Source: Rhodospirillales bacterium
Lineage (GTDB): Bacteria > Pseudomonadota > Alphaproteobacteria > CACIAM-22H2
Reading direction: 5' to 3'
NCBI GenBank assembly: GCA_016794025.1
Contig: JAEUKX010000109.1
Location: forward strand, 1 to 45,729
DNA length: 45,729 nt
A program made the position numbers and the translations under genes. Below, piece by piece: positions 1 through 10,906 of the stretch. Each line of letters starts with the position of its first letter. Position 1 is the first letter of the stretch. A model generated the notes under the pieces. The model had not been told where the DNA came from, searched no databases, and saw only the letters and a program-made list of their open reading frames with translations.

Positions 1-327
1 CCATTTGAGGCGCATGAGCTCGGCCAGCATCTCGGCGCGGCGCACGACCGGGATCAGGCGCTCGCGCGCGGCCACCACTTCCGGATTGTCGGCCTTGACC
101 GCCGTCGACACGACGACGACCTCGGCCTCGCCGAGATTCTCGACCCGGTGGCCAATGCCGATGCGGATGCCGAGGCTCGCGAGGCGCTTGGTGTTGGCGC
201 CGTCCGACTGATCGGAGCCCTGCACCTTGTAGCCGAGATTGTGCAGGATCTCGGCGATGCCGGACATGCCGATGCCGCCGATGCCGACGAAATGGATCGT
301 GCCGATGTCGAGCGGAAGCGCCCTCAT
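1..327 (-). CDS. murC: UDP-N-acetylmuramate--L-alanine ligase, N-terminal part (cut by window edge)
   Basis: Cytoplasmic ligase that adds L-alanine to UDP-MurNAc, the first step of the peptide stem. Only the first 109 codons are present; the gene runs off the left edge. The visible part is the N-terminal Rossmann domain, with the MurC motif [12 protein letters not shown] at residues 15-26 and a following GSDQSD turn. The ATG at 327 overlaps the murG stop in an ATGA junction, so the start is well set by translational coupling. It is the last visible gene of the mraZ-to-murC transcript. The ATP-binding central domain lies outside the window, so activity cannot be judged here. Confidence 0.96.
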   Translation of the reverse strand, partial: MRALPLDIGTIHFVGIGGIGMSGIAEILHNLGYKVQGSDQSDGANTKRLASLGIRIGIGHRVENLGEAEVVVVSTAVKADNPEVVAARERLIPVVRRAEMLAELMRLKW

Positions 328-1409
328 GCAGCGGCTCCCGCGAGTTTCTGGACGAGGTCGGCCAGACGTTCGCCCGCGTCGGGCCGGCCGAAGGAATGGG
401 CGCCGTCCGCAAGCGAAGAAAGCGGGCGAGGATCGTCCACGAGTGCGGCGAGACGTGCGGCGAGATCGGCGGGCGTGAACTCCGCTTCCGGCACGATCCA
501 CGCACCACCCGCGGCCGCCAGCGCCCTGGCGTTGGCGGTCTGGTGGTCGTCGGTGGCGCCGGGCAGGGGGACGAGCAGCGAGGGACGGCCGATGCAGGCA
601 AGCTCCGCCACGGTCGAAGCGCCCGCGCGCGCGATCACGAGATGGGAATCGGCAACGCGCAAGGGGAGGTCGGCGAAGAACGGTGCCACCTCCGCCGCGA
701 AGCCGAGCGTGCGATACCGCTGGCGCACCGTCTCGGCATCTTCCTCGCGCGTCTGCTGGACCAGCGAGATGCGCGCGCGCTTCTCCGGTGCCAGCAGGGC
801 GAGTGCCGCGGGCACGACGCGCCCGAAGACCGAAGCCCCCTGGCTGCCGCCGGTGACGAGCACGCGCAGGCGCGCGCCGGGTGCGGGAAGTTCGAACGGC
901 CGCGCGCGCAGGGCGGTCACCTCGCCGCGCACGGGGTTGCCCACGAGGGTGGCGTTGTTCCCGGCGCCGCGCGTCTCGGCAAACGAGGTTGCAACCGCAT
1001 CCACGCCGGTGGCGACGAGCCGGTTGACGCGGCCCAGGATGGCGTTCTGTTCGTGGATCGCGGTACGGAACCGCCGGCGCGCGGCGGCCACCGTGGGAAG
1101 GCTGGGGTAGCCGCCGAAGCCGACGACGGCAGCGGGCTGGAGCTTCCCGAGGAGCGCGCGCGCCGCAAAATAGCCCGGCAGCAGGCTCGCGAAGCCGACG
1201 AGACGGCGCAGCAACCCGCCCGTCATCTTGCGGATCGGCAGGCGGTGCGTGTCGATCTCGCCGAGATTGCCGCCATATTTCGTGCCGCGATCGTCGGTGA
1301 CGAGCGCAAGACGGAATCCGCGGCGGGCGAGCGAGCCCGCCAGCGCTTCAGCCGGGAAGACATGCCCGCCGGTGCCGCCGGCCGCGAGGATGACGAGGGG
1401 CGCGCTCAC
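324..1409 (-). CDS. murG: UDP-GlcNAc:undecaprenyl-PP-MurNAc-pentapeptide GlcNAc transferase
   Basis: Peripheral inner-membrane glycosyltransferase that turns lipid I into lipid II. The 361-residue product has the normal family length. The glycine-rich acceptor motif [10 protein letters not shown] is at residues 11-20, and the C-terminal domain carries GGSQGA and the donor-site stretch [12 protein letters not shown] chose the GTG at 1409, which overlaps the ftsW stop as GTGA. The much longer open frame upstream merely reads through ftsW in the wrong frame. It overlaps murC at its 3' end (ATGA). Nothing is missing that I can see. Confidence 0.97.
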   Translation of the reverse strand: MSAPLVILAAGGTGGHVFPAEALAGSLARRGFRLALVTDDRGTKYGGNLGEIDTHRLPIRKMTGGLLRRLVGFASLLPGYFAARALLGKLQPAAVVGFGGYPSLPTVAAARRRFRTAIHEQNAILGRVNRLVATGVDAVATSFAETRGAGNNATLVGNPVRGEVTALRARPFELPAPGARLRVLVTGGSQGASVFGRVVPAALALLAPEKRARISLVQQTREEDAETVRQRYRTLGFAAEVAPFFADLPLRVADSHLVIARAGASTVAELACIGRPSLLVPLPGATDDHQTANARALAAAGGAWIVPEAEFTPADLAARLAALVDDPRPLSSLADGAHSFGRPDAGERLADLVQKLAGAAA

Positions 1410-2527
1410 AGCGTCTCTCCTGCACCAAAGCGCTTGCGGCTCAGCGCCAGCACGAAGCCCATGCCCAGTGCGATGGCGAGAAGCGAGGAACCGCCGTAGC
1501 TGACGAAAGGAAGCGTCATGCCCTTTGTCGGGATCAGGTGCAGCGTGGACCCCATGTTGACCAGCGCCTGCACGCCGAACTGCACGCACAGCCCGGAGAC
1601 GGCGAGCAGCGAGAACAGGTCTGTCTCCTGCAGCGCGCGACTGAAGCCGCGAAGGACGACGAAGGCATACAGCGCCACGACGATGAGGCACAGGATCAGG
1701 CCGAACTCCTCCGCCGCGACCGCGAAGATGAAGTCCGAATGGGCGTCCGGCAGGCCCGACTTGACCGTGCCCTCGCCCGGACCGCGGCCGAGCAGGCCGC
1801 CGTTCATGAAGGCTTCCATCGCCGTGTTGATCTGGTAGGTGTCGCCCGACGCGGGATCGAGGAAGCGGTCCACGCGGCTGTGGAAGTGCGGGAAGGTGAA
1901 ATAGAGGACGACGGCCGAACCGCCGCCGAGCAGGCCCAGTGCTGCGACCCACAGCACGCGCAGCCCGGCGAGGAAATACTGCGCGAACCAGACCACCGAC
2001 ACGACGAACGCCATGCCGATATCCGGCTGCATCAGCAGCAGCGCCAGCGTGGCGCCATAGAGGAGGATGGCGATCGCGTCGCCGGGGAAACCCTCCTTCT
2101 TGCGCGCGAGCGCGAAGAGCCAGGCCGACACGATCGCCAATGTCGGCTTCACGAACTCCGACGGCTGGAGCGACATGCCGGGCAGGCTGATCCAGCGCTT
2201 GGCGCCCTTGATCTCGGTGCCGACCACGAAGGTGAGGCACAGCAGGCCGCCGGCCATGGCGAGCCCGGCGAGCGCGAGCGCCCGGACCTGGCGCGGCTCG
2301 AGCATCGATACGCCGAGCATGACGATCATGGCGAGCGGCAGGATCTGGAGCTGTTTGCGCACGAAGTAGAAGGAGTCGAGACCCACGCGCGAGGCGACAG
2401 CCGGCGAGGCGGCCATGATCAGCACCGCGCCTACGCCGATGAGCAGGCCCAGCGAAACCAGCATCCACTTGTCGACGGTCCACCACCAGCGGGCCATCAC
2501 GGAGTTGTCGGCGCGCGCGAAGCTCAT
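1406..2527 (-). CDS. ftsW: Peptidoglycan glycosyltransferase FtsW
   Basis: SEDS-family polytopic membrane protein that polymerises lipid II at the septum with FtsI. The product is 373 residues with about ten hydrophobic segments. SEDS landmarks are visible: KRWISLPGMSLQPSE, a conserved LLLMQPDIGMA stretch, the GRGPGEGTVKSGLPDAHSD-type periplasmic loop and the C-terminal FVSYGGSSL. The ATG at 2527 is in an ATGA overlap with murD. Position between murD and murG is the standard dcw order, which favours FtsW over its paralogue RodA. Confidence 0.96.
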   Translation of the reverse strand: MSFARADNSVMARWWWTVDKWMLVSLGLLIGVGAVLIMAASPAVASRVGLDSFYFVRKQLQILPLAMIVMLGVSMLEPRQVRALALAGLAMAGGLLCLTFVVGTEIKGAKRWISLPGMSLQPSEFVKPTLAIVSAWLFALARKKEGFPGDAIAILLYGATLALLLMQPDIGMAFVVSVVWFAQYFLAGLRVLWVAALGLLGGGSAVVLYFTFPHFHSRVDRFLDPASGDTYQINTAMEAFMNGGLLGRGPGEGTVKSGLPDAHSDFIFAVAAEEFGLILCLIVVALYAFVVLRGFSRALQETDLFSLLAVSGLCVQFGVQALVNMGSTLHLIPTKGMTLPFVSYGGSSLLAIALGMGFVLALSRKRFGAGETL

Positions 2528-3882
2528 GCGGCCAGCCCCTCCTTTCCGGAGAGTCCGGCGACGAGCTTGCGGAAGGTCTCGCCGCGATGCTCGAAGCTCC
2601 TGAACTGGTCCCACGATGCGCAGGCCGGCGACAGCAGCACGACGGAACCGGGGCGGGCGGCGTTCGCTGCCCCGCTCACGGCCGCCGCAAGATCCCCTGC
2701 CAGCGTGTGCGGCACGCTGCCGAGCGTCGTCGCGAAATCGTTGGCGGCCTCGCCGATCAGCCAGGCGTGCGCGATGCGTGGGAAATAGGGGGCAAGGGCG
2801 GCGATGCCGCCTTCCTTCGCCTGGCCGCCTGCGATCCACTGGATGTTCTCGTAGCAGCCCAGCGCGCGCGCGGCCGCGTCGGCATTCGTCGCCTTGCTGT
2901 CGTTGACGTAGAGCACGCCGTCGATCTCCGCGATGCGCTCCTGGCGGTGCGCAAGACCGGGATAGGAGACAAGCGCTTCGGCAATGGCCGCATGCGGGAC
3001 GCCAAGCGCCAGTGCGGCCGCGGCAGCCGCGGCGGCATTCTGGTGGTTGTGCGCGCCGGGAAGCGTCAGGCAGCGCGCGAGATCGACGATGGCGGCGGGT
3101 GTTCCTTCGCGCGCGTCCCACAGCGTGCCGCCGTGGGCATAGACGCCACGCTCGAGCCGGCGGCTGCCGGAAACCGCGATGGCGGCCGGGCCGAGTGCCG
3201 AATGGATCCTGGTGGAAATCGCATCATCCACGCCGACGACGGCGGTCCGGCAGTCGCGGAAGATCGTCCGCTTGGCCGCTATGTAGCCGTCCATGCCGCC
3301 GTGGCGGTCGAGATGGTCGGGCGAGACGTTGAGGAGCATCGCCACGTCCCATCTTGCGTGGGGCGTCAGTTCGAGCTGGTAGCTCGACATCTCGACCACG
3401 TAGGTACCACCCGTGCCGAGGGGGCCAAGCGACAGCGCGGCCGTGCCGATGTTGCCGCCGACCTCGACCGGCCGCCCGGCACGACGCAGCACATGGCCGA
3501 CGAGGGCCGTCGTGGTCGATTTGCCGTTCGTGCCCGTGATGCCGACATAGGTCGCGGCGCCCTGCGTGCGGAACAGCAGGTCGACGTCGCACACGATCTC
3601 GAGTCCGGCCGCCCGCGCGCGTACGACGACCGGATGCGGCACCGGGAAGGTCGAGGGGATGCCGGGCGACAGGACAAGCGTCTTCATTCCGGCGAGGTCC
3701 GCCGTCGTCAGGTCGACGGGCGACACGCCGGCCGCGGTTGCTTCCGCGCGACGCTCGGCGCTGTCGTCCCATGCGAGCACGTCGGCACCCGAGGCGGCGA
3801 GCGCGCGTGCGCTGGGCAGCCCGGACTTGCCGAGCCCCAGCACCGCGACACGCAGACCCCGGAAGGAGCGGACGTCGATCAT
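2524..3882 (-). CDS. murD: UDP-N-acetylmuramoyl-L-alanine--D-glutamate ligase
   Basis: Cytoplasmic Mur ligase adding D-glutamate to UDP-MurNAc-L-Ala. The product is 452 residues. An N-terminal Rossmann fold (VAVLGLGKSG, residues 13-21), the ATP P-loop TGTNGKST (116-123) and the central NVSPDHLDRHGGMDGY stretch are present. The C-terminal domain has the expected YVNDSKATN motif. The ATG at 3882 follows the mraY stop by 2 nt. It is fully within the co-oriented dcw run and shows no anomalies. Confidence 0.97.
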   Translation of the reverse strand: MIDVRSFRGLRVAVLGLGKSGLPSARALAASGADVLAWDDSAERRAEATAAGVSPVDLTTADLAGMKTLVLSPGIPSTFPVPHPVVVRARAAGLEIVCDVDLLFRTQGAATYVGITGTNGKSTTTALVGHVLRRAGRPVEVGGNIGTAALSLGPLGTGGTYVVEMSSYQLELTPHARWDVAMLLNVSPDHLDRHGGMDGYIAAKRTIFRDCRTAVVGVDDAISTRIHSALGPAAIAVSGSRRLERGVYAHGGTLWDAREGTPAAIVDLARCLTLPGAHNHQNAAAAAAAALALGVPHAAIAEALVSYPGLAHRQERIAEIDGVLYVNDSKATNADAAARALGCYENIQWIAGGQAKEGGIAALAPYFPRIAHAWLIGEAANDFATTLGSVPHTLAGDLAAAVSGAANAARPGSVVLLSPACASWDQFRSFEHRGETFRKLVAGLSGKEGLAA

Positions 3883-3884
3883 CG

Positions 3885-4970
3885 TCACCTCAGCTTCAGC
3901 GTCGCGAGACCCGCGAGCGCGAGGATGGAGGCGATGATCCAGAAGCGGATCACGATGGTGGGCTCGGCCCAGCCCATCTTCTCGAAATGATGGTGCAGCG
4001 GCGCCATCAGGAAGATGCGCCGGCCCGTGAGCTTGAACGAGGCGACCTGCACGATGACCGACACCGCCTCGACCACGAAGAGGCCGCCGACGATGGCGAG
4101 GGTGAATTCGTTCTTGGTGACGACGGCAACCGCACCCAGCGCGCCGCCCATCGACAGCGAGCCCGTGTCGCCCATGAACACCATGGCGGGCGGCGCGTTG
4201 AACCACAGGAAGCCCAGCGAGGCGCCCACGATCGCCGCGCACAGCACGGCAAGCTCGCCCGCACCCGGAACGTGGTGGATGAGGAGGTAGTTCGCGAAGA
4301 TCGCATTACCGGCGACGTAGGCAAAGGCCGCAAAGCAGCCCGCCGCGATCATCACCGGCACGATGGCAAGCCCGTCGAGCCCGTCGGTGAGATTGACGGC
4401 GTTGGAAGCGCCGACCATCACGAAGATCGCGAAGGGGAAGAAGAACAGGCCGAAGTCCACCAGCAGGTCCTTGAAGAACGGGACAGCGACCTGCGTGGAA
4501 AGCGGCTCGCGCGTCAGGTAGACGATCCAGGCGGTCGCCGCGAGCGAGATCAGGAACTGGAAGAGGAGCTTGCCGCGCCCGGACAGGCCCTTGGAGTTCT
4601 TCTTCGTGAGCTTGAGATAGTCGTCGTAGAAGCCGATCGCGCCGAAGCCCAGCGTGACGGTCAGCACCGCCCACACATAGCCGTTGCGCAGGTCCGCCCA
4701 CAGCAGCGTCGAGACGCCCAGCGACAGGAGGATCAGCACGCCGCCCATCGTGGGCGTGCCCTTCTTGGTCAGCGCGTGACGCTCGGGCGTGTCGGCGCGG
4801 ATCGGCGGCTCGGGCTGCTTGGACTTGAGCCAGCCGATGATGCCCTCGCCGAACAGGAAGGCGATGAGGAGTGCCGTCATCACCGCGCCGCCGGAGCGGA
4901 ACGTGATATAGCGGAACACGTTGAACGGCGCGAAGCTGTCGGCGAAGGGAACGAGGAGGTTGTAGAGCAT
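3885..4970 (-). CDS. mraY: Phospho-N-acetylmuramoyl-pentapeptide transferase
   Basis: Integral membrane enzyme that transfers phospho-MurNAc-pentapeptide to undecaprenyl phosphate, making lipid I. The product is 361 residues with about ten membrane segments, the usual MraY size. Catalytic landmarks are the Asp pair in YDDYLK (D116, D117), NLTDGLDG (193-200), the MGDTGSL loop near 266-272 and the HHHFE motif (326-330). The ATG at 4970 lies 2 nt after the murF stop. It is tightly packed between murF and murD. Confidence 0.97.
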   Translation of the reverse strand: MLYNLLVPFADSFAPFNVFRYITFRSGGAVMTALLIAFLFGEGIIGWLKSKQPEPPIRADTPERHALTKKGTPTMGGVLILLSLGVSTLLWADLRNGYVWAVLTVTLGFGAIGFYDDYLKLTKKNSKGLSGRGKLLFQFLISLAATAWIVYLTREPLSTQVAVPFFKDLLVDFGLFFFPFAIFVMVGASNAVNLTDGLDGLAIVPVMIAAGCFAAFAYVAGNAIFANYLLIHHVPGAGELAVLCAAIVGASLGFLWFNAPPAMVFMGDTGSLSMGGALGAVAVVTKNEFTLAIVGGLFVVEAVSVIVQVASFKLTGRRIFLMAPLHHHFEKMGWAEPTIVIRFWIIASILALAGLATLKLR

Positions 4971-4972
4971 CG

Positions 4973-6415
4973 TCAGCCTTGCCTTCCGCCCGCTGCGTGG
5001 CGGCCATTTTCGTTGGCGGCGCCAAGTCCCCTGAGCGCGTCGACGACGCGGCCCATCTTGCTGCCGAGCGAGCCCTTGACCACGACGGCATCCCCCGCCC
5101 GGACCGCTTCGAGCACGACCGGTTCGAGTTCCGCCGAATCCTTCGCGTGCGCGCCGCGCATCGCCTTGGGCAGGTTTTCGTAGAGGCGGCGCATGTTGGG
5201 GCCGCAGCAATAGACGCGATCGATCCGGCATTCGCCGAGCGGCTGCGCAAGCCCCTCGTGCAACTCGCCGGCCTTCGGGCCCAGCTCGAGCATGTCGCCA
5301 AGGATGGCCACGCGCCGTCGTGCGGGGGCTGCGGCAAGGACGGCGAAGGCCGCGCGCATCGAGGGCGGCGAGGCGTTGTAGCTGTCGTCGATCAGGAGGA
5401 ACGTGCCGGTTCCGAGATTGACCTGATGGCGCTGGCCGCGACCCTTGGGTGCGGCGACGGCGGCAAAGGATGCCGCGGCGCGTGCCGCATCGGCGCCCAG
5501 GGCATCGATGGCGGCAAGCGCGCCCGCAAGGTTGAGCGCCCAGTGCCGGCCCGGCGCGCCGATCTCGAAATCGAGCACGCGCCCGGCGAGATCGACCTTG
5601 GCGCGGCCTTTCGTGGCATCGCCCGACCAGTCGAGGAGGCGGACTTCCGCGCCTGTTTTCGTGCCGAACCGCACGACCCGTCCCCAGCCGGCCTTTCGTG
5701 CGCGGTCGGCCAGAAAGTCGCAGAAATCGTTGTCGGCAGGCAGCACGGCCGTGCCGGGGTTGCCGTGCGCGAACGGCCCGCCGGCCGAGAAGATCTCGGC
5801 CTTGGCGGCGGCGACGCCGGCAATACCGTCGGCGAAGTTCTCGGTGTGGACGGCCTCGACGGTGGTCACGAGTGCCACCTCGGGCCGGATCATGGCCGCG
5901 AGCGGCGCGATCTCGCCTGCATGGTTCATGCCTACCTCGAACACGCCGTAGATGGTCTCGCGCGGCATGCGCGCAAGCGTCACGGGCACGCCGATATGGT
6001 TGTTGAACGAAGCGCGCGCGGCGTGCGTCGCGGCCTGCTCGGCGAGCGCGAGGGCGATGGCTTCCTTGGTGCTCGTCTTGCCGACCGAACCGGTGACGGC
6101 CAGCGCCCGCACATCGGCGCGCGCGCGCGCGGCACGGCCGAGGTCGGCTACACCCGCGAGCGTATCGGACACGACGAGGCAGGGCTTGCCGGCGGCGGGT
6201 TCGCTGACGAGTGCCGCGGCCGCCCCCTTCTCGAAGGCGGCCGGAAGGAACGTGTGGCCGTCGGCGGCATCGCCCTTCAGCGCCACGAACAGGTCGCCTG
6301 GCACGAGCGTGCGCGTATCGATGGAAATGCCCGTGGCGCGCCATCCGGCGGGACCGGCGAGCGTGCCTTGCGTGGCGGCCTGCGCTTCCGCGGCAGTCCA
6401 GAGTGCGGCACTCAT
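4973..6415 (-). CDS. murF: UDP-N-acetylmuramoyl-tripeptide--D-alanyl-D-alanine ligase
   Basis: Adds D-Ala-D-Ala to the UDP-MurNAc-tripeptide in the cytoplasm. The product is 480 residues with three Mur-ligase domains. The P-loop TGSVGKTST is at 108-116, followed by the family stretches NHIGVP and [10 protein letters not shown], and by the DDSYNASP motif in the central domain. The ATG at 6415 overlaps the murE stop (ATGA), implying coupled translation. The C-terminal tail is short and basic. Confidence 0.97.
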   Translation of the reverse strand: MSAALWTAAEAQAATQGTLAGPAGWRATGISIDTRTLVPGDLFVALKGDAADGHTFLPAAFEKGAAAALVSEPAAGKPCLVVSDTLAGVADLGRAARARADVRALAVTGSVGKTSTKEAIALALAEQAATHAARASFNNHIGVPVTLARMPRETIYGVFEVGMNHAGEIAPLAAMIRPEVALVTTVEAVHTENFADGIAGVAAAKAEIFSAGGPFAHGNPGTAVLPADNDFCDFLADRARKAGWGRVVRFGTKTGAEVRLLDWSGDATKGRAKVDLAGRVLDFEIGAPGRHWALNLAGALAAIDALGADAARAAASFAAVAAPKGRGQRHQVNLGTGTFLLIDDSYNASPPSMRAAFAVLAAAPARRRVAILGDMLELGPKAGELHEGLAQPLGECRIDRVYCCGPNMRRLYENLPKAMRGAHAKDSAELEPVVLEAVRAGDAVVVKGSLGSKMGRVVDALRGLGAANENGRHAAGGRQG

Positions 6416-7866
6416 GCGCCACCTCCGGCCAACGCGGCGCGCGCCTGCTCGCGGTCGTCGAAGGGCAGCACCTTGCCGGCGACGATCTGGCCGCGTTCGT
6501 GGCCCTTGCCTGCGATCACCAGCACGTCCCCGGAAAGGAGCCCTTCCACGCCGGCGCGGATCGCGTCCTCGCGCGGGGAGATTTCGTGTGCGCCGGGAGC
6601 ACCCTCGAGAACCGCCTTGCGGATCGCGGCGGGATCCTCCGAGCGCGGATTGTCGTCCGTGACGATGACGCGGTCGGCCAGTTCATGCGCGATCCGGCCC
6701 ATGATCGGGCGCTTGCCCACGTCGCGGTCGCCGCCGCAGCCGAACACGACCCACAGCCGGCCCGCCACGTGCGGGCGCAACGCCTTCAGCATGGTCTCGA
6801 GCGCGCCGGGCTTGTGCGCATAGTCGACATAGACCGACGCGCCGTTTTCCTTCGTGCCCGCCAGCTCCAGCCGGCCCGGCACGCCTTCGAGGGCGCCGAT
6901 CTGCGACAGGGCGGCGTGCGGCGACAGGCCCGAGCCGATCGCGAGGCCGGCGGCGGCGAGCACGTTCATCGCCTGAAAGGCACCCGCAAGCTTCAGGCGC
7001 GCGCGGAAGGTTTGGCCGAAAGCCGCGATCTCGACGTCAAGGCCCTGCGGCACGGGCGTCGCGGCGACGAGCTTCAGGTCGGCGCCGCCGTGTCCGTAGG
7101 CGATCACGCGCTGGCCGCGGCCCACGCAGGCCTCGTTCAGCGCAACGAACTCGGGCGCGTCGGCGTTGAGCACGGCGACGCCGCCGCGCGGCAGCAGCGT
7201 GTCGAACAGCCGGCGCTTGGCGGCGAAATACGCCTCCATCGTCGGGTGATAGTCGAGATGGTCGCGGGAAAGGTTCGTATAGGCGGCGGCCGTCAGAATC
7301 ACGCCGTCGAGCCGGCACTGGTCGAGCCCGTGGCTCGAGGCCTCCATCGCGACATGGTCGACGCCTGCGCGCGCGAGCGAGGCAAGATCGGCATGGAGCT
7401 CGACCGGATCGGCCGTCGTCAGCGTGCCGTAGCGCTCGATGTGCGGCGCCACGAGGCCGAGCGTGCCGAGGCTTGCCGCCTTGCGGCCGGCGAGCATCCA
7501 GATCTGGCGCGTGAAGCTGGCGACGGACGTCTTGCCGCTCGTCCCGGTGACCGCGACGATCGTGCGCGGCTGGCCGCCGGCGTGGCGCGCGGCCGCGCGC
7601 GCATAGGCGCGGCGCGGGTTGGGGGCCTCGACATAGGGCACGCCGGCGGGCAGGTCGAGGCCGGGTGCCGCCAGCACGGCAGCAGCGCCCTGGCGCAGAG
7701 CTTCGCCGACAAAGGCGCGCCCGTCGCTTTTCGATCCCGCCAGTGCCGCAAACAGATAGCCGCGTTCGACCTTGCGCGAATCCGCCGTCACGCCCGCGAT
7801 CTCGGGATCGCGCCCGGCGGCGTTTCGCAAGCTCGTTTCGTGGTCGAGGAGGGAGCTCAACTTCAT
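6412..7866 (-). CDS. murE: UDP-MurNAc-L-Ala-D-Glu--meso-diaminopimelate ligase
   Basis: Adds the third residue of the peptide stem. The product is 484 residues. The P-loop GTSGKTS is near 108-114. The DNPRSEDP motif (405-412) is the signature of enzymes that use meso-diaminopimelate rather than lysine, as expected for a Gram-negative wall. SHGLDQ and [12 protein letters not shown] match the central domain. The ATG at 7866 follows the ftsI stop by 7 nt. It is followed by murF with a 4-nt overlap. Confidence 0.97.
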   Translation of the reverse strand: MKLSSLLDHETSLRNAAGRDPEIAGVTADSRKVERGYLFAALAGSKSDGRAFVGEALRQGAAAVLAAPGLDLPAGVPYVEAPNPRRAYARAAARHAGGQPRTIVAVTGTSGKTSVASFTRQIWMLAGRKAASLGTLGLVAPHIERYGTLTTADPVELHADLASLARAGVDHVAMEASSHGLDQCRLDGVILTAAAYTNLSRDHLDYHPTMEAYFAAKRRLFDTLLPRGGVAVLNADAPEFVALNEACVGRGQRVIAYGHGGADLKLVAATPVPQGLDVEIAAFGQTFRARLKLAGAFQAMNVLAAAGLAIGSGLSPHAALSQIGALEGVPGRLELAGTKENGASVYVDYAHKPGALETMLKALRPHVAGRLWVVFGCGGDRDVGKRPIMGRIAHELADRVIVTDDNPRSEDPAAIRKAVLEGAPGAHEISPREDAIRAGVEGLLSGDVLVIAGKGHERGQIVAGKVLPFDDREQARAALAGGGA

Positions 7867-7873
7867 CCGCTCC

Positions 7874-9577
7874 CTACCGGACGATGGCGGCCGCCAGCAG
7901 CGGCCGGGTGATGTCGGGGGGCGGTTCGGTCATCGGCGTGACGCCCAGGATCGGGGCGACGCGCGCGATGATGCGTCCGGCGGTCGGTGCGGCGACGACG
8001 CCGCCCGTGGCGTATCCGCCGGTCTCGCGCTTGCCTTGCGGTTCGTCGACCATGACGAGCAGCACGTACCGGGGCGCATGCGCGGGAAACGAGGCGAGGA
8101 ACGACGACATGCGCGCGTTCTTCTTGTATCCGCCGCGCTGGATCTTCTCGGCCGTGCCGGTCTTTCCGCCGACGAAGTAGCCGGCGACCTCGGCGCTCCT
8201 GCCCGAACCCTTCTCGACATTGAGGCGCATGAGCTGGTTGAGCTGGGCGGAGGCCTGCGCGCTCATCACGCGCTCGCCCCCGGCGCGCGCGCCGGGGGCA
8301 CGGGCAAGGATCGTGGGCGCGCGCAGGATGCCGCCATCGACCGAAGCCGCGGCGGCGGAGACAAGCTGCATGGGCGAAACGGTGATGCCGTGCCCGAAGG
8401 CGATGGTGAGCGAGTTGATCTCGCGCCACGGCCGCGGGATCAGCGGGTGGGAAACCTCCGGCAGCTCGATGGGCGAGGGCTTCAGGAAGCCGAGCCGGTC
8501 GAGGAACTCGCGCTGGCGCGTGACACCGATCTGCAGCGCCATGCGCAGCGCGCCGAGATTGGAGGAGTAGATGAACACCTCCGGCGTCGACAGCCACCGA
8601 TGCTTGCCGTGGAAGTCCTGGATGGTGAAGCGGCCGATCGTGTAGGGGCGGCTTGCGTCCCAGGTATCGTTCATGCGCACCGTGCCGGAGTCGAACCCCA
8701 TGGCGGCGGTGAACATCTTGAACGTCGAGCCCATCTCGTACGTGCCGAGCGTGTTGCGGTTGAAGCGCGCGTCGGCATCCGCAAGGCCGGGGGCATTCGG
8801 ATCGAAGTCGGGCAGCGAGACCATCGAGAGCGTCTCGCCGCTGTCGACGTCGAGCAGCACCCCCATGCCGCCGATCGCCTTGAATTCCTCGATCGCGCGC
8901 AGCAGCTCCTCGCGCACGACATGCTGCACGCGCACGTCGATGGCGAGCTTCAGCGGGTCCGATTCGGTCTTGAGCCGCTCGTCGAACGATTGCTCGACAC
9001 CGGCAAGCCCGCGATTGTCGAGATCGGTGAAGCCAACGACATGGCTGACGAGCGACCCCGCCGGATAGACGCGGCGTTCCTCGCGCTGGAAGAACAGGCC
9101 GGGCACGCCGAGCCGGTTTACCTCGTATTGCTGGCGCGGCGTCATGTTGCGCCGGATCCACACGAAGCTGCGGTTCTCCGAGGCGAGGCGCTCGCGCACC
9201 GCCGTCTCGTCGAGCCCGGGCAGGACGCTTGCGAGCCGGCGCGCCGTGGCGGCCGGATCGGCGATCACCTTCGGGTTGGCATAGAGGGACTGCGTGACCA
9301 GCGAGGTCGCCAGCAGGACGCCGTTGCGGTCGACGATGTCGGCACGCGCGAGGTCGAGCGGACCGGTGTTCGTCACGCGCGGCACGCGCGGTTCGCGCGC
9401 TTCGGCCAGCAGCGTCACGTCGACGAGGCGCACGCCGACCACCGCGAAGCAGACCGAGAAGAGCAGGCCTGCGACGACAAGGCGATGGCGCGCGGTTTCC
9501 ATCGAACGTGCGGCACTGCCCTGCAGGCGCAGGCGCGCCGGGATCGCGCGGACGATGTCGGATAGGCGCGTGGCCAT
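7874..9577 (-). CDS. ftsI: Septal peptidoglycan transpeptidase (PBP3)
   Basis: Class B penicillin-binding protein that cross-links septal peptidoglycan with FtsW. The product is 567 residues. It has a short basic cytoplasmic tail, one membrane anchor (about 32-50), a pedestal domain and a C-terminal transpeptidase domain. The three active-site motifs are intact: S284-T-F-K287 (nucleophile Ser284), S338-S-N340 and K472-T-G474. The start ATG at 9577 overlaps the last base of the ftsL stop codon. Position after ftsL is canonical for dcw clusters. Confidence 0.97.
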   Translation of the reverse strand: MATRLSDIVRAIPARLRLQGSAARSMETARHRLVVAGLLFSVCFAVVGVRLVDVTLLAEAREPRVPRVTNTGPLDLARADIVDRNGVLLATSLVTQSLYANPKVIADPAATARRLASVLPGLDETAVRERLASENRSFVWIRRNMTPRQQYEVNRLGVPGLFFQREERRVYPAGSLVSHVVGFTDLDNRGLAGVEQSFDERLKTESDPLKLAIDVRVQHVVREELLRAIEEFKAIGGMGVLLDVDSGETLSMVSLPDFDPNAPGLADADARFNRNTLGTYEMGSTFKMFTAAMGFDSGTVRMNDTWDASRPYTIGRFTIQDFHGKHRWLSTPEVFIYSSNLGALRMALQIGVTRQREFLDRLGFLKPSPIELPEVSHPLIPRPWREINSLTIAFGHGITVSPMQLVSAAAASVDGGILRAPTILARAPGARAGGERVMSAQASAQLNQLMRLNVEKGSGRSAEVAGYFVGGKTGTAEKIQRGGYKKNARMSSFLASFPAHAPRYVLLVMVDEPQGKRETGGYATGGVVAAPTAGRIIARVAPILGVTPMTEPPPDITRPLLAAAIVR

Positions 9578-9924
9578 CAGCGCACCTCGCCGGTGCGCGT
9601 GCCCGCGCGTTGCGAGGGGCCTGCCGACACGGCCTGGAGCGACGCCGCCGGCAGGGCAGGAAGCGCATCAAGACGCGCGAACTGCCGTGGCGCCATCGGC
9701 TGGAGGTCGAGGAAGCGCTGGGCGAGTGCCTGCAGGCGGGCGGGCTGGGTGACGTAGCTCCACTCCGCCTTCAGCACGTGGATGTTCTCCTGCTCCTGCA
9801 CGATCTGCCGGTTCAGGCGGCTGAGGTCGTTCTCGAGCGCGATCACCTCGTGCTTGAGCTGGTAAAGGCCGTAGCCCATCAGGCCGGCGACGAGGATCCA
9901 CAGCCATGTCGCGATGCGGATCAT
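9577..9924 (-). CDS. ftsL: Cell division protein FtsL
   Basis: Small bitopic protein of the FtsQLB complex that activates FtsWI. The product is 115 residues: one membrane segment at about residues 5-21 followed by a leucine-rich coiled coil (about 22-58) with [12 protein letters not shown] heptads, then a Pro/Ala-rich tail. Sequence conservation in this family is weak, so the call rests on size, topology and position between rsmH and ftsI. The ATG at 9924 overlaps the rsmH stop (ATGA) and its own stop overlaps ftsI. Confidence 0.9.
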   Translation of the reverse strand: MIRIATWLWILVAGLMGYGLYQLKHEVIALENDLSRLNRQIVQEQENIHVLKAEWSYVTQPARLQALAQRFLDLQPMAPRQFARLDALPALPAASLQAVSAGPSQRAGTRTGEVR

Positions 9925-10901
9925 GCGGCCTCCCCGGCGGGCGCTGCGGTTCGTTCGGCGACGCGCAGCGTGGCCGAACGGGCGCGGGGATTGGCGTCGG
10001 CCTCGGCGGCGGACGGGCGGACGCCCTTGCGCTGGACGAGGCGGAAAGTGGGGGCGGCGGTGGGGCCGCGCTGGGGCATGTGGCGCGAGCCGCGGTCGAC
10101 TTCGCCTGCGCGCGACTTGAGGAAGCGCTTCACGGCGCGGTCCTCGAGCGAGTGGAACGACACGACGGCAAGCCTGCCGCCGGGCGCAAGGATGCGCTCT
10201 GCCGCGTTCAGCGCGCGGGCAAGTTCGCCCAGCTCGTCGTTGGTCGCGATGCGCAGCGCCTGGAACGTCCGGGTCGCGGGGTCGATGCCATCCTTCGAGC
10301 GGGGAACCGCCGTGCGCACGATGCGCGCAAGCTCGCCCGTCCGCTCGATCCGCTTTTCCGCGCGCGCGGCGACGATGGCGCGCGCCACGCGGCGGGAATG
10401 GCGTTCCTCGCCCAGCGCGAAGATCGCGTCGGCAAGTTCCTTCTCGCCCCATGTGTTGACGATATCGGCCGCCGACGCGCCCTGGCGTTCCATGCGCATG
10501 TCGAGCGGGCCGTCGAAGCGGAACGAGAAGCCGCGTTCGGGCGTGTCGATCTGCGGCGAGGAGACGCCGAGATCGAGGGCCACGCCGTCGAGCTCGGAAA
10601 ATCCGGCTTCCCGCGCCGCGCGGTCGAGTTCACCGAAGCGCCCCTCGACGAGCGTGAGACGGGCGCCGTATTTCTGTTTCAGCGCGCCGCCGCGCGCGAT
10701 GGCGTCCGGATCGCGGTCGAGCGCCACCACCTTGCAGTCGGCCGCGTCAAGGATCGCGCGCGTATAGCCGCCGGCCCCGAACGTCCCGTCGAGGTAGCGG
10801 CCGCCGTCGCGGACCGCGAGCGCGGCGATCGTTTCATCGAGAAGGACCGGGACATGCGCCGTGTCGCTCGAAGCGGGCTGGGGCGCGGCCGGTTCGCGCA
10901 T
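9921..10901 (-). CDS. rsmH: 16S rRNA (cytosine(1402)-N(4))-methyltransferase
   Basis: SAM-dependent methyltransferase (formerly MraW) modifying C1402 in the ribosomal P site. The product is 326 residues. The N-terminal [10 protein letters not shown] stretch, the SAM motif [14 protein letters not shown] (about 39-52), DLGVSSPQ and the C-terminal [10 protein letters not shown] signature are all present. The ATG at 10901 lies 5 nt after the mraZ stop. It is the second gene of the dcw transcript and an expected co-regulated partner of MraZ. Confidence 0.97.
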   Translation of the reverse strand: MREPAAPQPASSDTAHVPVLLDETIAALAVRDGGRYLDGTFGAGGYTRAILDAADCKVVALDRDPDAIARGGALKQKYGARLTLVEGRFGELDRAAREAGFSELDGVALDLGVSSPQIDTPERGFSFRFDGPLDMRMERQGASAADIVNTWGEKELADAIFALGEERHSRRVARAIVAARAEKRIERTGELARIVRTAVPRSKDGIDPATRTFQALRIATNDELGELARALNAAERILAPGGRLAVVSFHSLEDRAVKRFLKSRAGEVDRGSRHMPQRGPTAAPTFRLVQRKGVRPSAAEADANPRARSATLRVAERTAAPAGEAA

Positions 10902-10906
10902 GCCGG

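Noticed and set aside
324..2486. A 720-residue minus-strand frame that includes murG
   Set aside because: The first half is ftsW read out of frame. Only the part from GTG 1409 is MurG.
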